The notes: generated by a model not told the origin, from the sequence alone. A stretch of 60,323 nucleotides of DNA from Planctomycetota bacterium (GCA_016713175.1 JADJPQ010000019.1:1-60323); one strand, 5' to 3'. Numbered from the stretch's first letter, positions 1-10,033 are shown. Made by a program: numbers and translations.

Positions 1-1846
1 GATCGAACGTCCAGGTGTCGCCGAGCGAAGACCCGTTGTTGCCGCCGACGACGACGAGCCGGTTGCGCAGTTCGTCGTACGCGAAGGCCGCATGGGCGCG
101 GCCCGGGGGCACCGGTGACCAGGCCGCCGGCAACCGTTGCGTCCACGCGAGGTTGCCGCCACTGCCGGTGTCGGCAAGCTCCCAGACGTCGTTGAAGTAC
201 GGTGCGCTGCCGCCGCCGCCGAACAGCCAGACCTTGTTGCCGTGCACGGTCGCCGACGTCGCCTGCGTCATCGCGCTGCCGGTGCGCGGCGATGGACCGC
301 CGGCCGGGAACATCGGCTGCACGATGCCCGTGCCGGGCACGACGAGTTGCAGCGTGTGCGACAGGAACGGCGCCGGGCCGGTCGTCACCAGCCGCACGAG
401 CACCCAGCCGAGCTGCGAGCTCTGCAGCGAACCCGCGACCTGATGCAGCGGCGTGAGCGACGCGGTCTGTAGCGGCACGCCGGTCCAGTTCGATCCCGTC
501 CACGTCCACAGCTGGTTGACCGCACCACCGAACTGGCCCACGCCGGGAAACCAGGACACCGCCCCGGTGCTCCGCAGCACGGTTCCCGCGTTGGCGAACG
601 ATGGCGGCGGCGAGTTGGCCGGCGTGCGGCGTTGCCAGGTGCGGTCCGCGCCTTCCCACGTGTCGGTCAGCGGAATCTCCTGGATCCCCTGGCGCACCTG
701 GCCGCCGAACAACACCGTCCTGCCCTGGGCATCCTGCGTCAGGGTCGCGAAGCTGCGCGCCCACGGCACCACGGTCGTCGGGCGGTTCGTATTGCGCAAC
801 TCCGTCCAGTCGGTGCCGTCCCACGCCCAGGTGTCCGGCAACCCGTTGCCGCCGGTCCAGCCGCTCAACATCAGCACCCGCTGCCATAGCGTGTCCCAGA
901 CCAACCGGGCTTCGGTTCGCGGCGGCGGCGAGTGGGCTGGGGCCCGCAGGCTCCAGTCGCTGCCGTTCCAGGTCCAGGTGTCGTTCCGGAACGGGTTGCC
1001 CCCGCCGATCGTGCCGCCGAACAGCACGACGTGACCGCGCACCGGGTCGGTGATCGCCTGCACCGAACCCGGCGGCGGACTGTTTTGCGGTTGCCGCTGC
1101 AACCAGCGCGTACCGTTGAACGACCACGTGTCGGTGAGGCCACCGCCGCCGAACAGGAGCAGTTCGCCGGTCGCGGGGTCGAACGCCATCGCCGCCGCAG
1201 TGCGCGGGCTCGGGCGCGGCGACGTTTGCACTTCGCGCCAGTCGCTGCCGTCCCAGAACCACGTGTCGTCCAGTTCGCCGCCGCTGAGCGGTACGGTGGT
1301 ATCGCCGCCGAACATGACCGTTCCGACTCCCGGCAGCAACGCCAGCGAGTGCGAGAAACGGGCAGCGGGTCGGGTGGCCGGGTTCACGATCGACCAGGAA
1401 CGGGCGACTGGATTCCAGATGTTGGTGTCGCCGACGACGAACCAGGACTGCCTGCCGCCGAAATGGACCTGCATGCCAGCGCCGCGGGGGTCGGCACCGA
1501 TCGGCGAGTCCGTCAAGATGGCGTAAGGCCCTTGCGTCGGCGCGGTCGTCCATGCCGCGCCGTCGAACTCCACCGCGTTGGCGTACGTCGCCCAGGTGAC
1601 GTTGCCGGTATTCACGAACAGGCAGTTTGCTCGCCCGCGGCTGTCGTCGAAGAACGCCCGCTCCGGCTTGAAGGGGTAGGAGAACGGGAGTGGCCCCTGC
1701 TGCACGTGGCGCCCCGGCGGTGGCGTTCCCGCGCCCACCCAGGTCACCTGCGCGGGCAAGGCCGCCGCCAGCCAGAGCACCGCGAACCTGCACCACAGGG
1801 GAACCGCGGCCAGGAGCCGCGCCGTACGAGGCCAACCGATCTGCAT
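1..1846 (-). CDS. secreted kelch-like beta-propeller protein (3' end cut by window edge)
   Basis: The reverse strand is open from an ATG at 1844-1846 to the left edge, about 615 codons, so the C-terminus is missing. The N-terminus is a signal peptide: an Arg-containing start, a hydrophobic stretch and a likely cut after LPAQ. The rest is a series of roughly 50-residue kelch-like repeats, each with D-T-W-x-W-x-G-(S/T)-x-W followed later by an (A/V)-x-(D)-x-x-x-x-x-(V/L)-(V/L)-x-x-G-G strand. At least seven copies can be read. The repeats predict an extracellular beta-propeller; no catalytic residues are apparent and the function is unknown. It is one of four such proteins in this window (also 7482-9503, 39469-40846, 46428-48473). 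Confidence 0.85.
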   Translation of the reverse strand, partial: MQIGWPRTARLLAAVPLWCRFAVLWLAAALPAQVTWVGAGTPPPGRHVQQGPLPFSYPFKPERAFFDDSRGRANCLFVNTGNVTWATYANAVEFDGAAWTTAPTQGPYAILTDSPIGADPRGAGMQVHFGGRQSWFVVGDTNIWNPVARSWSIVNPATRPAARFSHSLALLPGVGTVMFGGDTTVPLSGGELDDTWFWDGSDWREVQTSPRPSPRTAAAMAFDPATGELLLFGGGGLTDTWSFNGTRWLQRQPQNSPPPGSVQAITDPVRGHVVLFGGTIGGGNPFRNDTWTWNGSDWSLRAPAHSPPPRTEARLVWDTLWQRVLMLSGWTGGNGLPDTWAWDGTDWTELRNTNRPTTVVPWARSFATLTQDAQGRTVLFGGQVRQGIQEIPLTDTWEGADRTWQRRTPANSPPPSFANAGTVLRSTGAVSWFPGVGQFGGAVNQLWTWTGSNWTGVPLQTASLTPLHQVAGSLQSSQLGWVLVRLVTTGPAPFLSHTLQLVVPGTGIVQPMFPAGGPSPRTGSAMTQATSATVHGNKVWLFGGGGSAPYFNDVWELADTGSGGNLAWTQRLPAAWSPVPPGRAHAAFAYDELRNRLVVVGGNNGSSLGDTWTFD

Positions 1847-1935
1847 CGCAACACCTGCACTGCCCGCCGGGTCGGCGAGGTGCACGGGTGATTGCCGAAG
1901 GCCGCGGCGCGTCACGCGACGACAGACAGTTTCGC

Positions 1936-2565
1936 TCAGGCAGGTGGGTCCTGGCGCCGCCCGTCGACGATCCTCTCCATCGCCTCGACATAGGCAACGA
2001 GAGCGCGCGACAACAGCATGCGCACGGCTCCCTCGCTGCGGCCGAGAGCCTGCGCGATCTCGGCGTGCGAAAGGCCGACGATCCGCGACAGCGCAATGAC
2101 CTCGCGATGATCGTCCGCGAGCACGTCGAACGCCCGCTCCATCCGTTCCTGCAACTCGGCGGCCATGGCGACCTGGCTCGCGGATGGCTCCCTGGTGCGG
2201 AGACCGCCGTAGTCCGCCTGGCTGCCGGGCGATACCTCGCGGCGCACATCGCGCTTCTGCTGCGTCATGCTGCGCGCGCGCTCACAGATCTTGTTGAGCG
2301 CGGTGCGGAACAGCCAGGCGCGGAAGGGCCCCTCGCCCTGCCAGCGGAACCCGTCCTGGCCCTCGAGCACTTCACGGCACACCGACTGCACGAGATCCGA
2401 GCACGACTCGCGCTGGCGGACCATGTCGTTGACCCGCAAACGCACGAAGGCCCGCAGGCGGGGCAGATAGCGCACGAGCAGGGCGTCGAGGGAGGGAGCG
2501 TCGCCGGTGCCCGCCCGGGCGACCAGGTCCCCGAGTTCGTCGCCGGGCTGCTCGCCAGGGGTCAT
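1936..2565 (-). CDS. ECF-type RNA polymerase sigma factor
   Basis: A 209-residue sigma-70 family protein. Region 2 includes an LRAFVRLRVNDMVRQRESCSDLVQSV-like stretch around residues 35-60, where the usual D-x-x-Q-x-x-(F/C) core can be read. Region 4 near residues 150-195 carries a helix-turn-helix with LSHAEIAQALGRSEGAVR. The ATG at 2563-2565 was chosen because translation upstream of it is low-complexity and antisense to the kinase gene. The gene is divergent from the kinase-WD40 gene with only 54 bases between starts, so both promoters must share that space. Linkage to a Ser/Thr kinase is common in planctomycetes and suggests a signalling pair, but no direct proof of interaction is visible. 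Confidence 0.9.
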   Translation of the reverse strand: MTPGEQPGDELGDLVARAGTGDAPSLDALLVRYLPRLRAFVRLRVNDMVRQRESCSDLVQSVCREVLEGQDGFRWQGEGPFRAWLFRTALNKICERARSMTQQKRDVRREVSPGSQADYGGLRTREPSASQVAMAAELQERMERAFDVLADDHREVIALSRIVGLSHAEIAQALGRSEGAVRMLLSRALVAYVEAMERIVDGRRQDPPA

Positions 2566-2619
2566 TCCGGGATCGTAACGTGCCGTGATCCGGCGGCCGC
2601 CACGGCAATCCACTCCACG

Positions 2620-5600
2620 GTGAACGAGACCAGCGACGTCCTGCGCCAGATCCTCGAGCGACCCGAGGCCGAATGGGAGTCGGCGGTAGCCGAGCAGTGT
2701 GCGAGCCGGCCCGACCTCGCCGATCGCTTGCGGCAGCGCTTCGCGATCCTGCGCGAGTCGGGGTTCGTCGGCGCCGCGAGCGGCGAGGCGCGGGTGCCGC
2801 ACCGGCTCGGCGAATTCACGCTCGGGCGCGTGCTGGGACAGGGGGGCATGGGCGTGGTCTACGAAGCGCGCCAGGAACGGCTCGGCCGCAGCGTCGCGCT
2901 GAAGCTGGTTCGGCCCGAACACCTGCTGTTCCCGGGCGCGCGCGAGCGCTTCCGGCGCGAAGTCGAAGCGGTGGCGCGGCTGTCGCACCCGAGCATCGTC
3001 GCTGTGTTCACGGTCGGCGAGGCCGATTCGGTCCCCTACTTCGCGATGGAGCTGCTGCACGGCGCCAGCCTCGACGCAGTGCTCGAAGAGTTCGCCGGGC
3101 GCGATCCGAACGGCATCGGCGGCGCCGATCTCGCCGACGTCGTCGCGCGACGCGCCGGCGTGGACCGGGCCGGGCTGACCGACATGCTGTTCACCGGCGA
3201 CTGGCAACAGGTCTGCCTGACGATCGGCCGGCGCCTCGCGGAAGCACTGGCGCACGCGCACGCGCGCGGCGTCGTGCACCGCGATGTCAAGCCGAGCAAC
3301 GTCGTGATCACGCCCGAGGGCCGCGTCGTGCTGCTCGACTTCGGCCTGGCGTTGCCGCGCGGCGTGGATCGCATGACCCGCGACAGCGCCGAGGTCGGTT
3401 CGGTGCCGTACATGGCGCCCGAGCAGTTGCGCGGGGAGCCCGGCGATGCGCGCACCGACGTCTACAGCCTCGGCGTCACGCTGCGCGAACTGCTGGGCAT
3501 GAGGCAGCCCTTCCTGTCGTCAGACCGCGAGCAGACCCGTCGCACCATCCTGACCGGCGCCGGCGCGTCATTGCAGCAGCAGAACCCAGCGGTGTCGTGG
3601 GAGCTGCTCACCGTGCTGCACGCGGCGACCGATGTGCAGCCGGAGAACCGCTACCAGACCGCGACCCGGTTCGCGGCCGACCTCGCCAACGTGGCGGCGC
3701 GCCGACCGATCACCGCGCGCCCGGCCGGGACGCTGCGGCGCCTCGTGCGATGGGCGCAGCGCCGGCCGGCGCTGGCAACCGGGATCGTGCTCGGACTGCT
3801 GACCGTGACGACGACACCGAGTGCGATCGCGATCGGCATCGCCGAGCAGCGCAACCGCGCACGCGCCGCCGAGGCCGCGGCACAGGCCAAGAACTACGAG
3901 GCCAATCTGGCGGCCGCCAACAACGCGCTGCAGGTCATCGACAAGCAGGAGGCGCAGCGGCGTCTGCAGGCATGCCCGGAGCCGCGGCGCGGTTTCGAGT
4001 GGCATCATCTGTCGCTGGCGCTCGACGGCGGCCTGGCGGTGCTCGCCGGGCACGCGGCGGAAGTCACGGCCGTGGCGATGACGGACGATGCCGGCGTGCT
4101 CGCTTCGGGCGACCGGCTCGGCGAGGTGGTGCTGTGGGACGTGCGCCGGAGCGAGGCCGTGCACCGCTTCGCGCACCACGGCGGCCGGCCGGTGCAATGG
4201 CTCGCGTTCTCGGCCGACGGCAGCCGGTTGTGGATCGCCGACCACGAGCAGCACCTGAGCACCGTGGATACGGGCAGCCGGGCGGTGCTGGCCCGGCGCC
4301 CACCCGCGAACGCGCGCGAGCGCGTCTGGCTCGGCGTGCACGGCGAGAGCGTGCTGGCGATCGCAGGCGGCTGGCAGGTCGACGTGCTGGATCCGGCGAC
4401 GCTGCAGCGGCGCACCCGCGTCGAGATCGAACAGACCGGCACGGCACCGCACTCGCTGTTGACCGCCGATCGCCGGCATCTGTGCGCGCTCGACGACGGG
4501 TTGCTGCAGATCTGGGACCTCGACACCGGCCGCCGCGTCGGTGCAGAGCCGCGCGCGGGCGCCTGCATCGCCCTGGCGATGAGTGTCGATGGCCGGCTGC
4601 TGGCCGCGCGCAGTGACGACGGCCGGATCAGCGTGCACCGCGCCGACGATGCCTCGTTGGTTCAGGCGTTCTCCGAACGGCTGCGACTGCTGCCGACGAC
4701 GGCCTTCACGCGCAGCGGGTTGTGCTTCGACCGTCGCGGCGAGCTGCTCGCGGCGACCGGACCGGACGGCGCGCTGCGCGTGTTCGACCTGGAGTCGGGC
4801 ACCCTGGTCTCGGTGCGGACCGGCCACGAGGGTCGCGTCAACGGCGTCGCGTTCGGCGGCGCCGGCATGCTCGTGGCGACGGCTGGCGAGGACCGGTGCG
4901 TGCGGTTGTGGAGCCCGTACTGCGGACGCGACGTGCAGGTGTTGGAGGGTCATGCCGGCGTCGTGCGTCAGGTGGCGGTGACCGATGACGGCCGGCGCAT
5001 CGTGTCGGTGTCCGAGGACGGCGCCCTGCGCGTCTGGGACGCGGCGTCCGGACTGCCCGTCGCCACGTTCGGTGGCTTCCGCCATCACGCCAACACGCTG
5101 GCGATCATCCGGGGCGGCAAGGCCGCCGTGAGTTCGTACCACGACACGTTGCTGACTTTCGATCTCGAGACGATGCAGCCGGCCGGCTCCTGGGGCACGG
5201 CGCTGGCCGTGTTCACCGACCTCGTCGCCGGTGCCGACGGCCGCCTGCTGGCCGCCGGCACGGAAGGCAGGACCCTGCTGCTGGACCCGTCGACACGGCG
5301 GGTGCTGCGCGAACTGAACGGCCATCAGGGCGTGGTCACGGCCTGTGCGCTGGCCAGCAGCAACGAGGCGGCGTTCACAGGCGGCGTCGACGGGCGCCTG
5401 CTGCGCTGGGATCTGCGCGACGATCGGCCGCCGGTGACGCTAGCCCAGTCGCTGCCGATCAGGGACCTCCACCTCCGCGACAGCACCGGCTTGCTCGCCG
5501 TCGCCCGCGGCGGCTTGCGGGCCAGGGGCGCGGTCACCGATCAGGGCGAGGTATCGGTCGTCACCACTGCGGGGGAGGTGCTCTGGCGGCAGCCGTGCAG

Positions 5601-6384
5601 CAGTCCGGCCACGGCCGTGGTGCTGCTGCCGGACGCCTCCCGCGTCGTCAGCGGGCACCTCGACGGCACCCTGGCGATCTGGGATGCCGCAACCGGAGCC
5701 ATCGTCCTCGTGCGCCAGGTCATCGCTTCCTCGGTGCGCGCGCTGGCGAGTGAGCCAGGTGGCCGTTGGCTGGTCGCCGGCGACGAGACCGGGAACTGCT
5801 ACGTCGTCGCGGCGCAGCGGCCGCTGCCGGGAGGCTCGGCGTTCGCCGCCGCAGCGGCTGCCGCCGGGATGCGAATGCACTCGTGTTTGCGCGGCCAACT
5901 GCTGACGCCCGAACAGGTCCTCGAAGCGGCCGCGCGCGCCGACCACGCCAAGGACCTGTTGCCCGTGATCGAGGCGTGCGAACGCTGCGCCCCGCTGATG
6001 ACCTGGAAGGGGCTCATCATCGCGCTCAAGGTGGGTCTGCGCCCGGGACTGCCGGCGGAGCGCTACGCCCAGGCCGGCGCTGCCGCCGAAGCCTATCTGC
6101 GCCATCACCCCGACCACGCGCTGAGCCTCAGCGTCGCCTTCATGGCAGCGGTGCGACTGGGTCAGGCCACGCGCGCGCTGGAACTCGGCGAGCGGTTGCA
6201 GCGCAGCGAGGGCTGGCAGACCTACGAACCATTCCTGCGAGCCGGCCTGGTGCTCGCCCGAATGCGGCTCGGGCACCGCGACGCGGCCGCCGCGGAACTG
6301 CAGCGCCTGCAGAACACCTGCAAGGCGACCGCGGACCAGGAACTGATCTCGGTCCTGCGCGAAGCCGAAGCCGCGCTGCGCTGA
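2620..6384 (+). CDS. Ser/Thr protein kinase fused to a WD40-repeat propeller
   Basis: About 1254 residues. Hanks-type kinase domain: glycine loop GQGGMG at 73-78, VALK lysine at 95, helix-C Glu in FRREVEA near 114, catalytic HRDVKPSN at 220-227, DFG at 240-242 and APE at 266-268, so the kinase looks active. There is a 30-residue insertion between N- and C-lobe motifs. One membrane helix lies at about 384-408, followed by a short coiled-coil-like Ala/Glu stretch, then many WD40-like repeats from about 470 to 1100 (recurrent W-D and G-H pairs), and an alpha-helical TPR-like tail. The GTG at 2620 is the only sensible start near the kinase fold and lies just upstream of its conserved N-terminal helix. 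The kinase is predicted inside the cell and the propeller outside. Substrate is unknown. Confidence 0.92.
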   Translation: MNETSDVLRQILERPEAEWESAVAEQCASRPDLADRLRQRFAILRESGFVGAASGEARVPHRLGEFTLGRVLGQGGMGVVYEARQERLGRSVALKLVRPEHLLFPGARERFRREVEAVARLSHPSIVAVFTVGEADSVPYFAMELLHGASLDAVLEEFAGRDPNGIGGADLADVVARRAGVDRAGLTDMLFTGDWQQVCLTIGRRLAEALAHAHARGVVHRDVKPSNVVITPEGRVVLLDFGLALPRGVDRMTRDSAEVGSVPYMAPEQLRGEPGDARTDVYSLGVTLRELLGMRQPFLSSDREQTRRTILTGAGASLQQQNPAVSWELLTVLHAATDVQPENRYQTATRFAADLANVAARRPITARPAGTLRRLVRWAQRRPALATGIVLGLLTVTTTPSAIAIGIAEQRNRARAAEAAAQAKNYEANLAAANNALQVIDKQEAQRRLQACPEPRRGFEWHHLSLALDGGLAVLAGHAAEVTAVAMTDDAGVLASGDRLGEVVLWDVRRSEAVHRFAHHGGRPVQWLAFSADGSRLWIADHEQHLSTVDTGSRAVLARRPPANARERVWLGVHGESVLAIAGGWQVDVLDPATLQRRTRVEIEQTGTAPHSLLTADRRHLCALDDGLLQIWDLDTGRRVGAEPRAGACIALAMSVDGRLLAARSDDGRISVHRADDASLVQAFSERLRLLPTTAFTRSGLCFDRRGELLAATGPDGALRVFDLESGTLVSVRTGHEGRVNGVAFGGAGMLVATAGEDRCVRLWSPYCGRDVQVLEGHAGVVRQVAVTDDGRRIVSVSEDGALRVWDAASGLPVATFGGFRHHANTLAIIRGGKAAVSSYHDTLLTFDLETMQPAGSWGTALAVFTDLVAGADGRLLAAGTEGRTLLLDPSTRRVLRELNGHQGVVTACALASSNEAAFTGGVDGRLLRWDLRDDRPPVTLAQSLPIRDLHLRDSTGLLAVARGGLRARGAVTDQGEVSVVTTAGEVLWRQPCSSPATAVVLLPDASRVVSGHLDGTLAIWDAATGAIVLVRQVIASSVRALASEPGGRWLVAGDETGNCYVVAAQRPLPGGSAFAAAAAAAGMRMHSCLRGQLLTPEQVLEAAARADHAKDLLPVIEACERCAPLMTWKGLIIALKVGLRPGLPAERYAQAGAAAEAYLRHHPDHALSLSVAFMAAVRLGQATRALELGERLQRSEGWQTYEPFLRAGLVLARMRLGHRDAAAAELQRLQNTCKATADQELISVLREAEAALR

Positions 6385-6627
6385 TCGCCGTCGGTCGGCG
6401 AGGTGGCGCCGCCCGGTCCCAACACTCGATCCGCAGCCAATCCGGCCGCGACGCGCCACCACGCCGTCGGCCTGGCAACCCAGGATGTCGCCCGAAGTTC
6501 GACGCCCCCAGACCTGCGGCCTCCCGGCCCGAGAACTCCCCGCCACCTGGCGTGCCCGCCGGACTTCGCGAGCGCAGGCTTGACGCAGCCGCCCGAGACC
6601 GGCGAACTTTCGCGCCCAAAGGTCCCA

Positions 6628-7194
6628 ATGGTCGCACTCACGAGCCTGCTGCTGCCCATCATCCTGTCCGCGGTGCTGGTGTTCGTCGCCAGCTCCCTGA
6701 TCCACATGGTCCTCAAGTACCACGCGAGCGATTACCGCAGACTCGCGAACGAAGACGAAGTCGTGGCAGCGGTGCGCAGGAGTGGCGCGACTCCCGGCCA
6801 GTACATCTTCCCGCACTGCAGCGATCACAAGCAGCTCGAACAGCCCGAAATGAAGGCCAAGTTCGAGCAGGGCCCGCTGGGCGTGATCTACGTCAAACCG
6901 CACGGGCCGATGAACCTGGGTTCCTTCCTGGGCAAGTGGTTCGCGTACTCGCTGATCGTCTCGGCGGCAGTCGCCTATCTCGCGCGCGCCGAACTGCCCG
7001 CCGGCGCGCCGTACCTGTCGGTATTCCGCCTCGTCGGCACGACGACCTGGTTCGCCTACGCCTGGCAGGGCCCGGCGGACTCGATCTGGAAGGGCAAACC
7101 CTGGTCCTGCACGTTCAAGGACATGTTCGACGGTCTCGTCTACGCGCTGCTGACGGCGGGTGTGTTCGCGTGCCTGTGGCCCGCCGCCACCTGA
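6628..7194 (+). CDS. conserved small integral membrane protein, function unknown
   Basis: About 188 residues. The N-terminal helix (LLLPIILSAVLVFVASSLIH) is followed by a conserved-looking motif with H-M-V-L-K-Y-H and Y-x-x-L-x-N-E-D, then a soluble segment. Three more hydrophobic helices follow near residues 105-125, 130-150 and 165-185. I recall similar four-helix proteins in many bacterial genomes with no assigned function. The ATG at 6628 was chosen because it directly precedes the first helix; upstream codons are Pro/Arg-rich noise. It follows the kinase by 243 bases, which contain a 6-bp hairpin just after the kinase stop (6385-6401), so co-transcription is uncertain. Confidence 0.8.
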   Translation: MVALTSLLLPIILSAVLVFVASSLIHMVLKYHASDYRRLANEDEVVAAVRRSGATPGQYIFPHCSDHKQLEQPEMKAKFEQGPLGVIYVKPHGPMNLGSFLGKWFAYSLIVSAAVAYLARAELPAGAPYLSVFRLVGTTTWFAYAWQGPADSIWKGKPWSCTFKDMFDGLVYALLTAGVFACLWPAAT

Positions 7195-7481
7195 TCGCGG
7201 CAGGGGCCCGCGCCGACGCGCAGCTCTGGGTGGAGAAGGCCGGGGCGCGGCGCACAGCCTGGTCGGTCGGCCGCCGGTCGCCAGACCCACGCCAGGTCGG
7301 TGCCCCGCAACCAGGCGCGCCGAAGAACGCGCCGCGCTCGCGGCGCAGATCGCGGACCGTCTGGCACCGACCCACCTCGCGTTCTCACCGGCTGGCCAGG
7401 AGCTGGCGGTGATGATGCACGAGGGCGAAGTCGCTGAACGGGATCGGCGTGCCAGCGACGCCATCGCCAAGCGCGCGCCGA
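7195..7481. other. intergenic stretch, no gene supported
   Basis: This 287-base gap separates two convergent genes. A plus-strand frame across about 7310-7480 reads as ordinary helical protein (EERAALAAQIADRL), but it has no good start and runs into the kelch gene. It may be the remains of a decayed gene or simple GC-rich noise. No hairpin with a T run is visible. Confidence 0.4.
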
Positions 7482-9503
7482 TCAGTTGCCGACATGCAGC
7501 CGCACGCCGTTGGTGAGCGCCGCGACGCCGAGCAGCGGCCCGTTGGTCTGCAACACCACGCCCTGCCAGAACACGTCGACACCGACCAGCTGCGGCAGCA
7601 ACGGCACCGCCAGCGCCAACGACGCCGCGCCGGTCGTCGAGGTGACCGCGACCGCGAAGTGCACCGGCGCGCCTAGCAGCAGCGTGCAGCCGCCGCCGAG
7701 CAGCGTGTTCGCCGTGGTCAGGCTCGCGTAGATTGCGGCGGGCGCACCAGCGGGGCAGCGGGTGGCGTCGAGCAATACGTCCGAACCGACCGGCACCGGC
7801 CGCCCGACAGCAGACAACGTGGGAACATCCCCGGCGCCGCAGCCGGTGCCGTAGCGGGTGATCGCGGCGAGTTCGCCGCCGAACGACGCCCAGGTTCCCT
7901 GCTGGTAGCTCTTGAGCTGACCGTGGAACGGATCCGGCGCGATCGTGGACACGACGGTCGTCCCCCCCGTCGCGATCTGCACCCAGGCATTGCCCTGACG
8001 CGCCCACGTCGCGGTCGGGCCGTTGGCGGGGCTCGCCACATACAGCACGCGGTTGCCGATCGCGTCGATCACGAGCTTGCCGTAGGCGGCGGCCGGCAAC
8101 CCGGTCGTCGTCGCTCGTGTCCAGTTGGTGCCATCCCATTCCCATTCCTCTGCCCCCGCAATCCCGACCGTGATGAACCGCACCCGGCCCACCGCCGCGT
8201 CGAACACCGCGGTCGCCGTGGTCGCCGCGTGATGGACGGCCGGCGCGTTCGCCGGCGTGCGCGCGACCCAGACACTGCCGTTCCATTCCCAGGTGCCCTG
8301 CAGGCCGACCGCGACCACGACCTGGCGCAGCGGATCGAAACAGAGCCCCTGCCTGGGCATCCAGCCCGGACCGTTGGAGTTCCGCAGCGTCCACGCCGCG
8401 CCGTCCCAGGCCCACGTGCGCAGGGCCGGCCGCGAGATGTCGTTGTCGATGCCGAGCAGCTGGTTCTGCACCGGGTCGAACACGAGATCGGTGACCGCCG
8501 GCGCCGGCGCCATCTGCGTCCAGTGCAGCCCATCGGACTCCCAGGTCCGATCGTCGTCACAGCCGACGGCCACGATGCGCTGGCGCACCGGATCGACGGC
8601 CATCGTCGTCACGCACGGTTGCGCCGACTGCGATTGCAGGTGGAACGAGCCGTCGTAGTACCAGGTGTCGAACTGGACATTGGCGCCGTCATCGCCACCC
8701 GAGATCAGCAACCGCCCGGTGCCGAGGTGACGGGCCACCACCGGATGACGCCGCGCCGGCCCGGTCGCGAGCAGGTTCCAGGCGTTGCCATCCCACTCCC
8801 ACAAGTTGCCCGAGGCACCGCTGCCCTGCAGGGCGCCGCCATACAGCACGAGCCGGTTGCGCAACGGATCAGTGTGCACCGCCATGCCGTAGATCGGCAT
8901 CGCCGCGGGCACGATCGCAGTCGCGATGTGCACCCACGCAACGCCATCCCACGCCATCACCGCCGACCAGGCGCCGTTGAAGTGGGTCGCGATCACGCGG
9001 CCGAGCACCGGATCGAAGCCGAACGCCCGCCAACCGAGCGGCCAACCCAGGTCCGCGGGGATCGTGTGCCACTGCACACCGTCCCATTCGTACACCGAAC
9101 CCAGGAAGTAGTACACCAGCCGCTGGCGAATGGGATCCCAGGCGTGCGAGTTCGTCGACTGGTCGGTCGGCCACGGGCCCTGCGTCGCGGCGAGCTGCCA
9201 GGTGCGCCCGTCGTAGTACCACGTGTTGCCTTGGAGCAGCATGACGATCTTGCCGCGCGCGGTGTCGAACGCGGCGCGCGGCGGATACTGGCTACTGGGC
9301 ATGCCGGGCACCGTGGCGTCGTACCAGCGCTGGCCGTCCCATTCCCACGCGGTGGGCGGCGCCTGCGTGCGCAGCACGACGACGCGATCGCGAACCGGGT
9401 CGTGGATCGCGGTGCTGCCGAAGCCGAACGACGACGTGACCTGCCAGGACTGGGCCTGGACGGCGAGAGCCGTCATGACCAACGACGCGAGCAGCATGCG
9501 CAT
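7482..9503 (-). CDS. secreted kelch-like beta-propeller protein with shared C-terminal domain
   Basis: 673 residues, complete. The ATG at 9501-9503 begins a short signal peptide (MRMLLASLVMTALAVQAQ); codons upstream of it are Arg-rich and not protein-like. About ten kelch-like repeats follow, each with W-x-W-D-G and a D-x-x-x-x-(R/Q)-x-(V/L)-(V/L) strand. The last 120 residues form a different domain: it opens with YGTGCGAGDVPTL, has a central Pro/Gly-rich part with a second Cys-containing segment, and ends in TNGVRLHVG. The same layout ends the proteins at 29672-31316, 39469-40846 and 46428-48473. Likely exported; binding partner or function unknown. Confidence 0.87.
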   Translation of the reverse strand: MRMLLASLVMTALAVQAQSWQVTSSFGFGSTAIHDPVRDRVVVLRTQAPPTAWEWDGQRWYDATVPGMPSSQYPPRAAFDTARGKIVMLLQGNTWYYDGRTWQLAATQGPWPTDQSTNSHAWDPIRQRLVYYFLGSVYEWDGVQWHTIPADLGWPLGWRAFGFDPVLGRVIATHFNGAWSAVMAWDGVAWVHIATAIVPAAMPIYGMAVHTDPLRNRLVLYGGALQGSGASGNLWEWDGNAWNLLATGPARRHPVVARHLGTGRLLISGGDDGANVQFDTWYYDGSFHLQSQSAQPCVTTMAVDPVRQRIVAVGCDDDRTWESDGLHWTQMAPAPAVTDLVFDPVQNQLLGIDNDISRPALRTWAWDGAAWTLRNSNGPGWMPRQGLCFDPLRQVVVAVGLQGTWEWNGSVWVARTPANAPAVHHAATTATAVFDAAVGRVRFITVGIAGAEEWEWDGTNWTRATTTGLPAAAYGKLVIDAIGNRVLYVASPANGPTATWARQGNAWVQIATGGTTVVSTIAPDPFHGQLKSYQQGTWASFGGELAAITRYGTGCGAGDVPTLSAVGRPVPVGSDVLLDATRCPAGAPAAIYASLTTANTLLGGGCTLLLGAPVHFAVAVTSTTGAASLALAVPLLPQLVGVDVFWQGVVLQTNGPLLGVAALTNGVRLHVGN

Positions 9504-9778
9504 GGGACGCGATTGTCGCTGCCAGCGCCGCTCCCGTCGACGGGGTCGAGCCGAACGCCGTGCGCTCATCCTGGAAACACCAGGACAGCGTCAGCGAAGC
9601 ATCGAGCACGAACTTCACATCTGCCGACCCGCTTGGATCAGGTCTTGCACCGCTGCGGATTGCCGAGCTCAGACACGGTGTGCAAACAACACCCGAGCGG
9701 GTTCGCCGCCGACCGGAAACGACCGCGCTGTCCCGAATCGTCCAGCAACACCTGCAGACCGTTGCCGCGACGCCTCCA

Positions 9779-9970
9779 TGAGCGTCTTGGTCGACCCGGT
9801 CACCTTCCTCGAACGACTCGCGGCGTCGGTGCCCCGACCGCGCAACAAACTGGTCAACTCCTTCGGCGTGTTCGCTCCTGCCGCAGCGTGGCGCCATCGG
9901 GTCGTGCCACCGCCGCGCCACAGCGTCGAGGCGGGCAAGGAGGCCATGCCGCCGCCGCTGCGGCGCGCAA
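9779..9970 (+). mobile_element. relic of an IS91-type (Y2) transposase gene
   Basis: Within the 530-base gap 9504-10033, one plus-strand frame encodes LVDPVTFLERLAASVPRPR and then NSFGVFAPAAAWRHRVVP. This matches the remembered C-terminal portion of IS91/IS801-type transposases, where a W-R-D-x-(S/T) segment is followed by a (D)-P-x-x-(F/L)-L-x-R-L-A-A-(L)-V-P-x-P-R motif and a Y-H-G-V-(F)-A-P-N-x-x-x-R stretch. No start, no catalytic Tyr pair and no element ends are visible, so only a fragment remains. The rest of the gap (9504-9778 and 9971-10033) holds nothing I can name. Confidence 0.6.
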
Positions 9971-10033
9971 GCGGCCCGGACACGATCTCTGGCTTCGTTG
10001 GTGTGCCTGGTCGCGACCGGCTACTGTCCGGGG

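Noticed and set aside
5440..8415. 991-codon minus-strand open frame opposite the kinase and membrane protein
   Set aside because: Low-complexity composition, antisense to well-supported genes and no start context.
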